The notes below the pieces were generated by a model that worked only from the letters and a program-made list of their open reading frames with translations, made no database searches and was not told where the DNA came from. The position numbers and the translations under genes are program-made. A stretch of 64,000 nucleotides of DNA. Source: Stropharia rugosoannulata. Its lineage: Eukaryota > Basidiomycota > Agaricomycetes > Agaricales > Strophariaceae. The DNA is taken from the NCBI GenBank assembly GCA_028532985.1, contig JANCIK010000006.1, positions 558,001 through 622,000 on the forward strand. Direction: 5' to 3'. Shown here piece by piece: positions 23,524 to 35,857 of the stretch; positions within the stretch are counted from its first letter, which is position 1; every line of letters begins with the position of its first letter.

Positions 23524-25342
23524 ATGGACGATCTACTCGCGAGAACACTTACTAGCTTAGCGGCGACAAAGGTTAGTGACATTAGACACCATGTGAATTA
23601 ATCGAAAGTGTTCAATTGAAAGTTTTTGGGAGCAAGTATGCAACAGGTCTGTGGCAATCCTTATTTATTGTGTTTCTGCTAACAAGCGTGTTCGATATGT
23701 TGGGATAACAGTCGCTTCTGCCACAGTACTGCTTTGGGATATGGCCTTGACTAGTGACCTGGAGGTTAGTCTCATACCAAAGCATTTTGATATTGCTCCT
23801 AGCAGTAATCGCGGGACTACAGATGACCAGAATATGGAAAGCGAGAAAGACACTCGGAACCACGTTGTTTTTTCTGGTGAGTCTATCATATTTAGTAATT
23901 GCGTTGACTTGCTGAAATTAATGGTGCCAAGAATCGATATATCCCTCCGGTGTTGCTGGGCTTTGACCTTTATGGTATGAGAGTCTGCTTGAGTGGCTGT
24001 AATATGTACTGGCAGTTACTAAATGGTCGTGATCTGTACGCAGCCCAGTTTGTATGGTCTCCGTCAAAAAGGGTAGGTGCAGTTATAAGCTCAAATAATC
24101 AAGCTTAGCGAGACTGACCTCGTGCTAGCTGTGAGACCCTTAATCAAACTTGAGATGTATTGCCTCTAATTCCACTATACTGCTCTCAGTTGCCAGAATT
24201 ACGAACTGGCATCCACAATCCTTGACCTCGTTTCCATAGCGGTAATTGAATGTAAGCACTTCTTCATAATACAGCGCTCATTGGGGTGATAAGAACTGAC
24301 GTGTAATTTAGGTGTGCTAATAATGCGTACCGAGGCACTGTATCGACATAGGAAACTACTTGTTTTACTGGTCATATCTGGCATAGTAGGCTTATAATAT
24401 ATACGTCGAAGAAATGCATCTCATCCGCTACAGGTATCTATTGGAGCTATGCTCGCTTGTTTTCTATTCGTGTTCGGACAAGAGACGTGTATGGTCCTTA
24501 TAGTTTATTTCAAAGAAGTTAACATATCGCATCCTAGTTATTCCTGCGAATGCTATTGGTTTCAGGGGATGTCTTTCAGGCTGCACCTCTGCAATATGTA
24601 GACCTCTACTTATTGCGTTTTGGGTACCATTTCTGGCGTTTGAAACACGTAAGCCTCGTACTACTATTCACATGAGCTATATGCTCACTTTGTCCTATGG
24701 TGACAGTTATATTTCTTCTGACGGCATGGAAATCGTATCAATACTGTCAGTGGTTTCCTTATTGCGATTAGGAACTGTGTTAACTTTGAGACCTCTCACT
24801 TCACTCAGTCATGGTAGCAGGAGTTACCAACTCAACCGCAGTCATCCAAATCCTGGCCCGAGACGGTTAGAGCAATTCCTTTTGAGTACTCTGTGAATGA
24901 TGTCACTTATCGCTTTAAGTTCCAGGTCTTCTATACTATATTGGTATGTTGTGATATTTCAAATACATTGCATATCCTTTGAATACCATAATCATTCGTA
25001 GTTATCATGTGTGAGTAAACATTCTACAGCCATCTGCCAAAACTCTGGCACATCCGTGTTGATCATTTTGATCCTATAGGTGTCTCCTTGTGCAACTTCC
25101 TCATCTGGATTCTCGACCCGTTTGCATCATATCTTGCTGTCGGTTTGCTCAAAAGTCTGCAGGTTACGATTGCATCTAGGTGTGTAGTCCGCAAGTGTGT
25201 ATAGAGCGAAATTAATGACTATGTCAGATTACTATTAAACCTAAGAGGACTTGTGGAGTCTGGGACTGAACGGCGGTGGCAATATGAGCTGACACACTAT
25301 GAGTCTACCTTCGACTCAAAAGCAGTGCACAGTCGGCCGTAG
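23524..25342 (+). CDS. DUF6533 integral membrane protein, copy 1
   Basis: Broken into small exons, so no single long frame shows it. Exon 1 from ATG 23524 reads MDDLLARTLTSLAATK. It is followed by RVRYVGITVASATVLLWDM then ALTSDLE (23695-23763), IWKARKTLGTTLFFL (about 23833-23877), NRYIPPVLLGFDLYG, QNYELASTILDLVSIAVIE (about 24195-24250), VLIMRTEALYRHRKLLVLLV (from about 24311) and NFLIWILDPFASYLAVGL (25100-25155). The last exon gives RLLLNLRGLVESG, ending at TAG 25340-25342. Order and spacing match the adjacent copy at 26096 segment by segment: LxxD-LT-x-LEV, WxxKxxL, NRY-PP, RT-ALxxxR and SRLxLNLR. DUF6533 proteins are abundant in Agaricomycetes, with about seven predicted helices and no known function. 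Middle exons at 24450-25050 are not resolved. Confidence 0.72.
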
Positions 25343-26095
25343 CCCACAGATGTGTTTAAATAGGAACTAGGAAAATCTTTCTGCCTCCTTGTTCTCAGTA
25401 GTACGCATTCTACGCTCAATCCGTTGGTTCCAACGACAGGGCATCCAGTAACCTGGTGATTGGGAAGTCTTACCGGCCCTTCCGAGCTATTCAAAGCTTG
25501 TCGTACATATACATAATCAGTCAAATGCCCGCAGGATCATCCTCAATAATGGACCTCACTCGAGAGATTTGAAGGGCTATATTTAGTGTGATGAAACAGA
25601 CATGCCCGTGGTTTACACCTGCCTAAATCGCTATGAGAACTATGCCACTGACGCATCTAAGCAAGGCAGTGTTCCAGCGCGTGGGTATTGTACTATGATC
25701 TCTTATATTGTTGACGGTCTTACGCTTTGTTAATAGGGAGCTGCCGGGAAGATCCCACAACTCCTTGACTGGAATTCAGTGGAGGCTATACACGTACATT
25801 TGTTTTTTCAAAAAATGGAATGGCGACCACAGATTTAACCACAAGCAAAAGTAAGAAGCCATGCAAAAGAGTGCACCATCATTTGGCACTATTTCAGTCT
25901 GACAGTCCTCTTGATCAGGCGCTACCACCACTGGTGATGATTTACACGCAAAACACAATGTGAAGTATGTTCTCGATGGCTGTTAGGCTGTGGTTGCCGG
26001 CACAAGCGAGTATAAAAGTACATATACGGGCTCTTAAACCCATATATCTTCATATATCCTTCCTTTTCCATTACTCCCATTCCGCGGCAATACCC
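25343..26095. other. Intergenic stretch between the two DUF6533 genes
   Basis: About 750 bases with no supported gene. It holds the 3' flank of copy 1 and the promoter of copy 2, including a TATAAAAG at 26011-26018. Confidence 0.5.
26011..26018 (+). promoter_or_regulatory. TATA box of DUF6533 copy 2
   Basis: TATAAAAG is 78 bases before the ATG at 26096, a reasonable promoter distance. The match is seen; its role is inferred. Confidence 0.5.
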
Positions 26096-27995
26096 ATGGA
26101 ACACGCAGGTAGTATTGAGAAGGCCGATTATGCAGAGCGTCACTGGCAATATCATATACTAATAGAGCCTTTTGTGGCAACAAAAGTGAGTGGTCAGCCT
26201 GTTAGAGCAATTGATCTAAGCTAACGACTTTCAACTTGTAGTACGGAACAGGTAGGTATTATGTAAAACTGAAGAATATGAAACAAATTTCTGAGGGTGC
26301 CGTCCTGCTGTTTTATTTCATTTCCACAGTTGCCGGCGCTGCATTGCTGATATATGATTTTATGTTGACATTCAACTTAGAGGTGCGATATTGACGCATG
26401 TGAGTTGATGCATGCACCTCTGAACTAGGACATTTAGGTGTCAGTAATGTGGCGGTCCAAGAAGAATCTGGGGATGAAGCTCTTCTTACTGGTTAGTAGA
26501 ACATGATCACTAGCAAAGCTCTTCCTGAATTTACATACCTCCAGAATCGGTACCTCCCTCCACTGGTGTTTATCCTGGATATCTATGGTGCATTTACCCC
26601 ATCACTCTCAATGATGGATGGACGTATGCTGATAGATAAATGCCATGCGTTCAACATGGATCAGTTCAACACAACCGCAAGACGTCTCCTAAAGTGCGTG
26701 GCCAGTTCGATCAAGAAATGGTCAAAGTGTAATGTTTGAGATATACAGTTGTAAGAGGATGCATGATTTGCACTTACTTGAGTAAAGATGCATCTCTTCT
26801 AGTTGCAACGTCTATCAGATTTCTTCGACCATCTTGGATATTTTATCTGCCACTATTGTTCAAAGTATGACGCTCGTCTTATAACTAACGATGCCACTTT
26901 TAACTGTTTTTGTTAGCCATTTTAATTTTACGGACCAATGCACTCTTTCAAAACAGAGCGCTATTTATCTTCCTCATTATATTTGGGATAGTGCGTTTAG
27001 TGATGTATCCTGGCGCGCGTTATAGGCTAATTGCTTACTATTTTGCAGGCGTCGTCAACAAATATGATAGGCTGCTTTATCGCCATTTTTCGGCGAGAAC
27101 GTCACTGTGAGTGTCGCGAGTATCGTAGACCGAGTAAAACACCTACTTAGACAAAATTGAAAACGTCGAGACACATCCTTGTCCTTCAAGAACTACCCCA
27201 TTCGAGGATGCGCCTTGGCGTGTCGTATTAGTGATGTAAAATGCCGAGCGTTTGCCAGAGCATTTTGGGCGCCTTTTGTTTGTCTTGAGACTGGTAAACT
27301 TTTAAAGTGTTATTCTTGCTATGATAAATAAACTGACGGTTAATTAACATGAAGCAATATTTGGTCTAACCGCTTACAGGACACTACGTTCATGTAAGTG
27401 CTGATTGTGTAATACATTGCAAGCAATTTGTCTGAAAATGTGATCAATCAAGGCCAAGAAGCGAAGGCTATTGGTGGTTCAGCCATTTTGAGAATCGTGA
27501 TGCGCGATGGTATGTACACCGTCTGCCCACCTCATGTTACTGACAGGAACTGATCAACATCAGGATTGGTTTATTATATTGGTCGGTGAATCCTTGTCAT
27601 AGTTTACTGTGTCAGCTCAAGTTTTCTGTGTTCATAATAGCCATTACAAGTATGCACCATGAACCTCTGACTCGTTGTTGAATATGTACTGACTTTGAAT
27701 AATAAACATTGGCAGCTGTCTCCATAGCTAATATCATGATCTGGACCATGGTGCCGTTTGCTGCGTACCTCACAATATCCTTGCAAAAAAGTCTCATGTC
27801 AACCATATGCTCGAGGTATGACTGACTGTTTTTACCGTATGATGATTAAACATTATTTAACTTTGCTCTAGACTGATGTTCAATTTGCGCGCTGCTGTAG
27901 AGCCTGCAAGCATATCCTCACGGCCGTACTTTAGTACGGGTCCTGGCGTGACCTTCGTTTACCTTGATTCTCCTCCCCAGGATCACGACACATAA
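26096..27995 (+). CDS. DUF6533 integral membrane protein, copy 2
   Basis: Exon 1 is 26096-26185 (30 codons, starting MEHAGSIEKADYAERHW). Then come a 10-base exon 26242-26251, exon 26330-26382 and exon 26438-26491, all in phase, giving YGTVAGAALLIYDFMLTF then NLEVSVMWRSKKNLGMKLFLL. Exon 5 at 26545 gives NRYLPPLVFILDIY. Further exons give YQISSTILDILSATIVQ joined to TILILRTNALFQNRALFIF, then GCALACRISDVKCRAFARAF (from about 27200), MIWTMVPFAAYLTISL (27736-27785) and SRLMFNLRAAVEPAS. The end is TAA at 27993-27995. This is the DUF6533 order: N-terminal DxxLTxxxEVxxxW module, NRY-P segment, multiple helices and a C-terminal R-LNLR motif. Function is unknown. It is paralogous to the gene just upstream. 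Confidence 0.8.
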
Positions 27996-28805
27996 CAGCT
28001 CTTCTGAGTCTTTACTGCGGTATACAATAATTAGAGAGTTTTGTATCATGGTTTGCTCTGTTTCAAAGTCGTATTTGTAGCATAGACATTGTCAGCATCA
28101 ATTTATGTATGCACATATAAAAAAGATTCACCAATGCTTGACGTGTATAGGTTCCAGGAAGTTTTCGGCAGCGAGAGGGTTTCCCATGACTTTACCCAGC
28201 AGTCGGGAAGGGATTGTACATGTATATGCAACAAAATAAGGCATGGGAATTCACCGTGCCCCGAGGCCCGCGTTTCGAGTTACATACGTGGAAGTGGAAG
28301 GATGGACTCGAAGCTTTAGGCATCGGTCTCGTGTGCTACAGGCATTCCGGGGAGGTACCGTGGTAATGATATTAGACATTGTATTGGTTTCAATCCGTTC
28401 TATGGGATCCGGCTACCGGACGGCCACATATAGCCTGTACGTGGCCGGTAGTGTCGAAATGGACGGATGCGGCACCGTTGGGCGCTCACAGTACCTCGAC
28501 GCGCTTTTCCAAGGACAAAGTACTATGCTTTGGCGAGCAGCGAAGTCAATTCATAAATCGATTATTAGCACATATGTTCCATGACCTATAGAAATAAATC
28601 AATTGTTATGCGCAGGGCGAGAGAGCAGCGAGAGAGAGTCGGAGAAACGAGAAGGATCGGCCTTGGTGCGTGGGTGAAAAGACGAGATCAAAAGACACGT
28701 CAGTGCGCAACCAAATACGTTGTTTGCTTACAACCCCGAGATCATAAATACGCTAAATGGCTTCGGGACACTTTCTCCTCAGGCTTTCCGCTACTATACC
28801 CTGCC
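27996..28805. other. Intergenic stretch upstream of the PDI gene
   Basis: About 800 bases. Open frames at 28089-28591 overlap in several frames without recognisable content. A plus-strand frame at 28581-28805 is continuous with the PDI frame but would put about 75 basic residues before the signal peptide, so it is taken as 5' UTR. Confidence 0.45.
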
Positions 28806-30260
28806 ATGATTCTGCCTAATCAGCTGCTAGTCCTTACACTCACGCTAGCGCCTTCATTGGTGGCCGCAGGCATGTTCCCTAAAGACTCACTTGTGAAGAT
28901 GCTGGATGTCAAGACTTTTAAGAAGGCGATGAAGGCTAACGTGAGTATATTAAGCTTCATCTCTTAACTGCGTAATTCAGGCTGACCGTACATCCAGCAA
29001 ACCAGCTTGGTAGCATTTGTCGCGCCATGGTGTGGCGTAAGTCACTACGCATTTTCTGTACCTAGAGAATGGTTTGTTAAGGCTTGCAATAGCATTGTCA
29101 GAAAATGGTCCCGGAATACAGCAAGGCTGCTCTTGGCCTTCACCCGCTTGTTCCTGCGTACGCGGTCAACTGTCATGCCGAAAAGAACAAGCCGCTATGC
29201 GCTGAACAGGGTGTCCAAGGTTTCCCGACCGTGAAGGTATGGCGTAACATTTGCACATGTAATTATTCTCTAATAAGGCATAGTTATTCCCTCGCGGAAA
29301 CTCAATGGACCCTATATTGCATGAAGATGGTCGAACGGCCAGCCACTTCTACTACCTTGCCACACGCAATATCCCAAAGGCGGTGACTAAACTTTACCGA
29401 GTTGAGCAGATCCCGGATTGGTTATCAGAGGTATGCACCGGTACTCCCGCATCTTAATGGATAGAAAGGTTAATGCTCCTCACAGAACAAAAACAAGGAT
29501 CGTGCTCTTCTTTTGACGAAAGACAAGAATATGCCCATGCTCTGGAAAGTTCTCGGCAACAAGTACAGTCATACTAACCTGGCTTTCGCTTCACATCGCG
29601 ACAAGAAAGGAAAATCGTCTGTCGCTATGGGATATGAAGTTGGAGGACCCAAGGAGCCCAAAGTTCTCATTTACCCTGCGGGATCGGACAAGCCCATGCG
29701 CTATCAAGGTATAGCCGTCCCGAGTAGTTTTACTTACCTAGTAGCTAACCTCTCCTTTTCTGAATTCAGGTATTCATAAATTTGACTCCCTGTCCAAGTT
29801 CTTCGACTCCGTTGTCGACGGTACCGCCGATTTAAGCGCCGCGTTCGAGGAAGCAAAGTCTGAAGAGTATGAAGAAGACCCCGAAGAAGCCGAGATTGCG
29901 AAGAAGCAGGAGGCTCAGCGCATTGCACTTATGCATGGAGGATTCACCGACATAATCGACTTCGAGAAGGCTATGGCTGAAGGAGGGGCCAACTATCATG
30001 ACACTGCCGGATACGGGGGGATGATGGGCTCTATCCCTGATGAGTTTAAGAAGAAGAAAGACGCTCCTGCTGAAGAGGCTTCCACCGCCTCGATGGATAC
30101 CAAGGGCTCTAAGAGTACCAAAGCAAGCAAGAAATCGAAAATGCCCAACACCGAGAAGCCAGGTGCATCGACCGAGGACGGTACGCACTCGGCAACAGGC
30201 ACCATCACGACGATGCCTGCTACGACTGAAGGCACCGAGCGACCCAAAGACGAACTATAG
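28806..30260 (+). CDS. Protein disulfide isomerase-like ER protein with KDEL end
   Basis: The start at 28806 gives the signal peptide MILPNQLLVLTLTLAPSLVAA. A thioredoxin domain follows: FPKDSLVKMLDVKTFKKAM, then SLVAFVAPWCG, and after an intron HCQKMVPEYSKAALGL. The split junction rebuilds WCGHC, the active redox site of PDI. The cis-proline segment is VQGFPTVK. A second, redox-inactive thioredoxin-like region covers about 29400-29830. The tail is charged (acidic EEYEEDPEEAE, then Lys/Ser/Thr-rich) and ends RPKDEL at TAG 30258-30260, a KDEL-type ER retrieval signal. It has one active domain, like fungal Mpd1 or MIA40-unrelated P5-type proteins. Role: forming and shuffling disulfides of secreted proteins such as the laccases and hydrophobin here (inference). 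About five introns. Confidence 0.9.
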
Positions 30261-30747
30261 TATCTATAACCTAGTAGACTGCCATGGCACCGGCCCTGTA
30301 AGATATACCATGGAATTCAAATAATTTTAATGCTTTCTTGCGTGTTCGAACAGATCTTGTTTTGCTTGTAGCCTCTACTTAAGCAGCTATGAAGTAAGGA
30401 GAAACAAAAAAGATACAAATGCAATTCCATTTTCCACGCCTCAGTTGGCAGCATTGAATATTGAGCAAGCACCTATAACGAACTTTGCTCCCTTGTGACA
30501 TTAACCACCGTCAATAACCTCACGTGAATGTGAGGCGACGTGTGACCAGCTAACTGGGTGACGTTTTGTTTAATAATAATAATGTCGTTTCTCTTCGAAG
30601 GAGTCTCTGTCGACTTCCTTACTGCCTTACTCGTCTGTTTCATCTCATATTGAAGCCCTGAAGAGCCATAGAACCTTCGTTGAACATAATTTGTGATTAC
30701 ACCGCGGCAGAACACCTAATCAACCTTGAAAATCTCGAATTGATGCC
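30261..30747. other. Intergenic stretch, PDI 3' flank to BRPF-type gene
   Basis: About 490 bases between two plus-strand genes. No gene is seen. It should hold the PDI terminator and the promoter of the next gene. Confidence 0.5.
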
Positions 30748-33700
30748 ATGGCGCGAGGAGCAGCGCTTGCTTCGCCAGCTGCACACCTTTCGTTGCCCAA
30801 GGTCGAATTTGAGATAATCGAAGACGATGCCTTGAAACTACCTGGTGGCGTAAAGTCAGACGCCAAAAACCAAGCAAAGACTTTCGGTTGTGGGTGTCCC
30901 TAGTTCTTCTTCTCACCTTGCTTGACATATTGAGCTGCAGATAACGATTTCTCGCTATTTCAGCGACCTGATCACTATATCAGACATATAGGTATATCAT
31001 ACAGACTAATGTTCTCCGTGTCGTTACCCTAATGCAAGTGTACAGAACCCTTGGAAAGCGACTTGGCGAAAACAGTGGAATATGACATGGATGAGCAAGG
31101 TATGCCTTTATTTCATGAAATGGAATGCCTATAATTCTTTCTATGATAGACCAGGAATGGTTAGATGCCGTTAACGCTGACCGCAAAAGATCCAATATTG
31201 GTACTATCTCTTGCGAGAGCTTTGAAATTATCATGGATCGTCTGGAGAAAGAGTGGTTTGAATTGGTGTGTGAATGCAGCGTTTCCGTTCCGAATGCATT
31301 AATTGATGACAGGTATCGAGATGTAGACAAAAAACATTCCCAAACCAGACTTTGCTATGCCATCTGAAGATTCCACTTGTGCTATATGCGATGACTCTGA
31401 GGGTGAAAATAGCAATGCGATCGTGTTCTGTGATGGATGTAACCTTGCGGTTCATCAAGGTGTGTAGTGCAAGGCCTTTTCATACATTCTCTGACAACTC
31501 CACACGCAAGATTGCTACGGAGTCCCGTACATACCTGAGGGTCAATGGCTCTGTCGGAAGTGCACCGTCTCACCAGAAGTCCCTGTCGTACGTCCCATTC
31601 CGATTTCTGTACGCGTCACCTTATAACTTCTTCAGTATTGTGACCTTTGTCCCAATGAGGGTGGAGCATTTAAACAGACCGTGACTGGTGAATGGGTTCA
31701 CCTCTTGTGCGCTATTTGGATTCCGGAGACGCGGGTGGCAAATGATGTTTTCATGGAACCAATCACCGGAGTTGATAGGATATCAAAGCAAAGGCGGAAA
31801 CTTGTGCGCCTCTTTCTTTTGACGTACGAACGAAGACTCACGGTTTCCAGCGATGTACCATTTGCCATAGAAAAGACGGTGCCTGCATCCAATGCTCAAA
31901 ACCTTCTTGTTTTGTTGCCTTTCATGCAACATGCGGGCGAAAAGCCAAGTTGCTGATGCCTATGAAAAGTGCGCAAGGGGCAGAGCCTGCATCTTTGACA
32001 TGTTTTTGCGATCGTCATCTTCCGGTGCGCCTTGCATGGTACAACACGAATCACACTATACTCAACGTTGACCCCACTAGCCCGAGCAACAAGAAGCACG
32101 CGCAGCAGCCTTCTCAGTCGATGATTCACGAAACCGCTCTGGACCAGGCGCTCAAATCACATCTAAGACTGCGCGAGCATACGCGAAGACATATAAGCAA
32201 GGACCTCCTCTTATGCCTGCAATCGCCATATCGCGGATCGTGACCTATACTGCCCGAATCGATATGAGGAAGAAGCAAGAGTTTATTCAACAGATGGCCA
32301 GATATTGGAGCCTCAAGCGTGAAGTGAGGCGCGGCGCTCCGTTGCTTAAACGATTGCATCTGGAACCTTGGACTGCAAACGCGGGAGTTAAGGTTTTAAG
32401 TGATCAAGAGAAGTTAATGCGCCTCGATGTAAGTCATTGTACCCTCCTGCTCGACCCTCTCTGACTTTGATGTTTAGCAACTCGAACGGCTGAAGAAGGA
32501 CCTTGAATATTTGCAAGCATTGACTCTACTCTGTCGGAAACGTGAAATCAAGAAGTATCGTCAGGCCGAAGTAATCCGTGATGTCTTGAATAAAGGGCTG
32601 TTTCCCCATTTACTTCCCATGCGACAGGCTTTGAAGCAAATCATGGAGTAGGTCATACTGTACTTCACCGTGATTTGCAACTTAATGATAGTATTCACTA
32701 GTCTTGATCGTCCAGGACAATATTTTAAATACCCTGTCTTGAAACAAGAAGTTCCTGACTATTTCGATATCATCGAGCATCCAATGTGCTGGACAGACAT
32801 CGAGGCGAAACTAGAAGGTCATAAATATTGGGACTTGCAGTCTTTCAAGGTAGCTGCGCGCCGTTTGTTTATATTGTATAATATTTACTCAATGCTATCA
32901 GGACGATATCCACCTTGTCCTCGATAATGCGGTTAAATACAACAAATCGGAGACTGTTTTCTACAAGTCAGCCATGCGCATTCGTAGAGATATGGAACCT
33001 ATCTTGAGCGGCTTAGACTATCTTAAAGCCTCAGAATCTACCACAAGTAACCATATCGAGGACACGGGTCACCAAGATAGCCTTCCTCAGATTGGTGACC
33101 TTGAACCAGCTTTGGATATTTTAGACCTCCTTCTGTCATCCAACGCAATCAAAGACGACCTCAACATGGAGTTGGATCATGATCCAATTACTTCGTTGCT
33201 TAATTACGAGCTCGCTAAACAGAAGCCTCTGCCACACGAGCCAAGTCCGCCGGTTGCTGTTACATCGCGTCACCAACTTGTTCTTCCCGCATCGCCTTCA
33301 GATGGGCATAACGATAAATTGGACGATGTCATTCCTAATCAACAACCACAGGAAGATGCTATAGGGTATATGTATATGGAAATAGCTCATGATGCACCAA
33401 CGCAAACTGTATTTGAAGAACCAGTAGTTCCAGTCGAAATGCCTGTCGGCGAGTCACATCCCCAAGAATCTATTGTCGGTGAAGAACCATTGCAGGAGAA
33501 TGATGAGCAGCAACAAGCTAGACTTGCTAAACAACGGGATCGCAGATTACAGGAGGACCTTGATGCATCCGCAGGATTCCGAGCTCCGAGTAGGAGAAGT
33601 AGTCGCGGCCCTCCCACCTCGATCGACCTTGAAGACAAAGCACTAACCGTATCTTCTGGTGCCGGACCGTCAACGTCCGAACAAACGTCAATTTCAGCGA

Positions 33701-35350
33701 AGAAAAGACCTCCAGTAACGCCTACGCCTCAGACATCCGTCCCACGTGTCGTCGACGATGTTGACAACAGGGATTCCTTCAACATGTTCAACGTTGGCTG
33801 GATCTTACCTCCGGATCATAAACGCCATGGGCGTGCTCCGACGGACAGACATACTGTGCAGCCCCCGAAGAAGCGTCAGAAAACAGGTGAGTGTCGTCTA
33901 TTGGTTATTACCTTACCTTATTCTATTTGTAAGATCATGCAAGTCTGTCCGCTGTCAGTGCTGCATCAGACAATTACAATCCGCGAAAGACACCTCCATG
34001 GTCGTCTGATGTTCCAGGGTCCAAAAGTATGGACGACGTCAGTATGGCCATGGACGTGGATGTCGAAGGGGATCGGATGTACACATCTCATATTGGGGAT
34101 CATAGTGGCATATCACACGCAGGAGAAGACACTCTCGATGAACCGTTAAATGTGGTCACCCAGCCGAACGGCGTCGTTATAATAGAGAAACTTGATACTC
34201 CTGCTATCCGACGAGAGAAGGCGATCCGGAGGAAGGCAGAGAAGCAAAAGCAGGCGAACCGTGCCGCCGAAGAAGGCATGGCTGCAATATCTGCGAGTAG
34301 TAGCATTGCTTCGATAAAGAAGAATTCACCTCCGCCTCAGGCGCCCCCAACGCCACCACCACCACCACCACCACCACCACCCAGTTTGCCAACTGAACCA
34401 CAAGTTTTGCCGTCGTCCGCCGAGGAGCAAACGACAGACGTCAACCTTCCCGACCACGCCTTTGAGGAAGAATCAGAGCTGAGTGAGCTCAGTTCTTCAT
34501 CGATTACGCATTCCCCCCCTGCCTCGCCCGTGAAGTCGCTCCCTTCGCCGCCGCCTCCTCCACTTTTATCTGCCTCAAACAAGGGGAAGGGGAAGCTGAA
34601 AAAACCTGCTCAACCAAAAAACACAAGGCCGTCGAGGAAAGAACAGTTCCCAGAAGGAACAATAGGTACGCTCGTGCGATGAGGCCATGTATATCAAACT
34701 GACTGCTCTTATCTTCTCCGTGATAGTCTGGGCAAAGACAGGTGAGTAATTTGGGCAAGTTCTTGGAGCGACTGGAAACTGAATACACCTTTATTTCTCA
34801 GAGTCTTATCCCTGGTGGCCAGCTGTTGTTTATTCCGAATCAGACCCCATGATACCCAAGAGTGTCTTACTGGCTGCGAAAGAAAAGCGTCAGAAGCGCA
34901 AGGGGAAGCTCTATATAATCCAATTCTATGACAAACAACATTCTTGGTGCGTTCGTCTTACGTACAGGCAAATGTATATGATTTCATGTGTCACGTTCTC
35001 AGGCAAAGTGTAACTAAAGATAAGTTACAAGAGCTAGGCGAGGATAAGAGTAAGCATAAGCTTGCGTTACATCTGATACCAATTTTTTTTACATCGGCAT
35101 AACAGAGGTCGACGAGGACATGCTCACCTCGAACCAGAAACAGAAATGGAAACCTTCTGCATCAAAGCAGCAGTGTCGCGAGGCCTACATGTTCGTGCAC
35201 TTCCCGCCTTGAATATCAGTAGGCTCATACAACTCCACCTTTTTTGTCAGGTTGGCTCTTTCGGAAATAGATCATGAGGCGAGCGCTCTTCCTAAAGCGC
35301 TCAGCAATGGGGATGAAGATGCCGACGCCGATGGCGAATCAGACAGCTGA
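30748..35350 (+). CDS. BRPF/Nto1-type chromatin reader (PHD-Zn knuckle-PHD, bromodomain, PWWP)
   Basis: A scaffold subunit of MYST histone acetyltransferase complexes by family. Exon 1 from ATG 30748 reads [21 protein letters not shown]. Later exons give EEWL-type N-terminal segment [15 protein letters not shown], then the first PHD finger ([21 protein letters not shown] then [20 protein letters not shown]), a zinc knuckle ([24 protein letters not shown]), and the extended second PHD ([26 protein letters not shown]). A bromodomain follows at about 32640-32990: [20 protein letters not shown], with the Asn acetyl-lysine site likely in [11 protein letters not shown] long disordered region comes next, with a proline run at 34350-34385. 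A PWWP domain ends it ([17 protein letters not shown], 34727-34835). The end is TGA at 35348-35350. More than ten introns. Confidence 0.9.
34353..34379 (+). repeat. (CCA)9 trinucleotide repeat, proline run
   Basis: Nine uninterrupted CCA units inside the BRPF-type gene encode a run of prolines between the bromodomain and PWWP domain. The run may vary in length between strains. Confidence 0.85.
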
Positions 35351-35857
35351 CACTCGACTTCGTAATTTTCAACCAACCTCTAGGATCAATATTTCTTTCT
35401 TTTTGATCGATTAACCAATCATTTGCTTTGTGTACTTCATCTCTTTTTATTTGTTAACAATTATCTTCTTTTTTCTGGTTGTGCTGAATTTTGTTGCCAG
35501 ACCGTTGTACACTTTTATTGATGCTACTAAGTATGTAGTGCCGATCAGCCAACTTGTCCGACGCTTTGTCATTAGTCATATATCTATACCCACGTATAAT
35601 GCTAGTCTCCTTGTAAATAATTCGGGCAAATTTTATACTTAATGTGAGCTCCCTTTAAATTTTGTCACTGCAATTTTTTTTGCCTTGCCATTCAGAGGAA
35701 ATGTCCTTTGCATATTCAACGTTATGATTTCTCATCATTGACGTGACTGTGCGCTAGCTATACTTAGAGCATATACTGTTTATATGATGAGGTGGCGTCC
35801 GAACTAGTACTCAAGTACTCAATCTTTGCCCCGTTGTAGTATAACACCAATCGATGA
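35351..35857. other. Intergenic stretch, BRPF-type gene to P450
   Basis: About 500 AT-rich bases. No gene is seen apart from short frames. It should hold the terminator of the first gene and the promoter of the P450. Confidence 0.5.

Noticed and set aside
28581..28805. N-terminal extension of the PDI gene from an upstream ATG
   Set aside because: It would bury the clear signal peptide MILPNQLLVLTLTLAPSLVAA behind about 75 basic residues.
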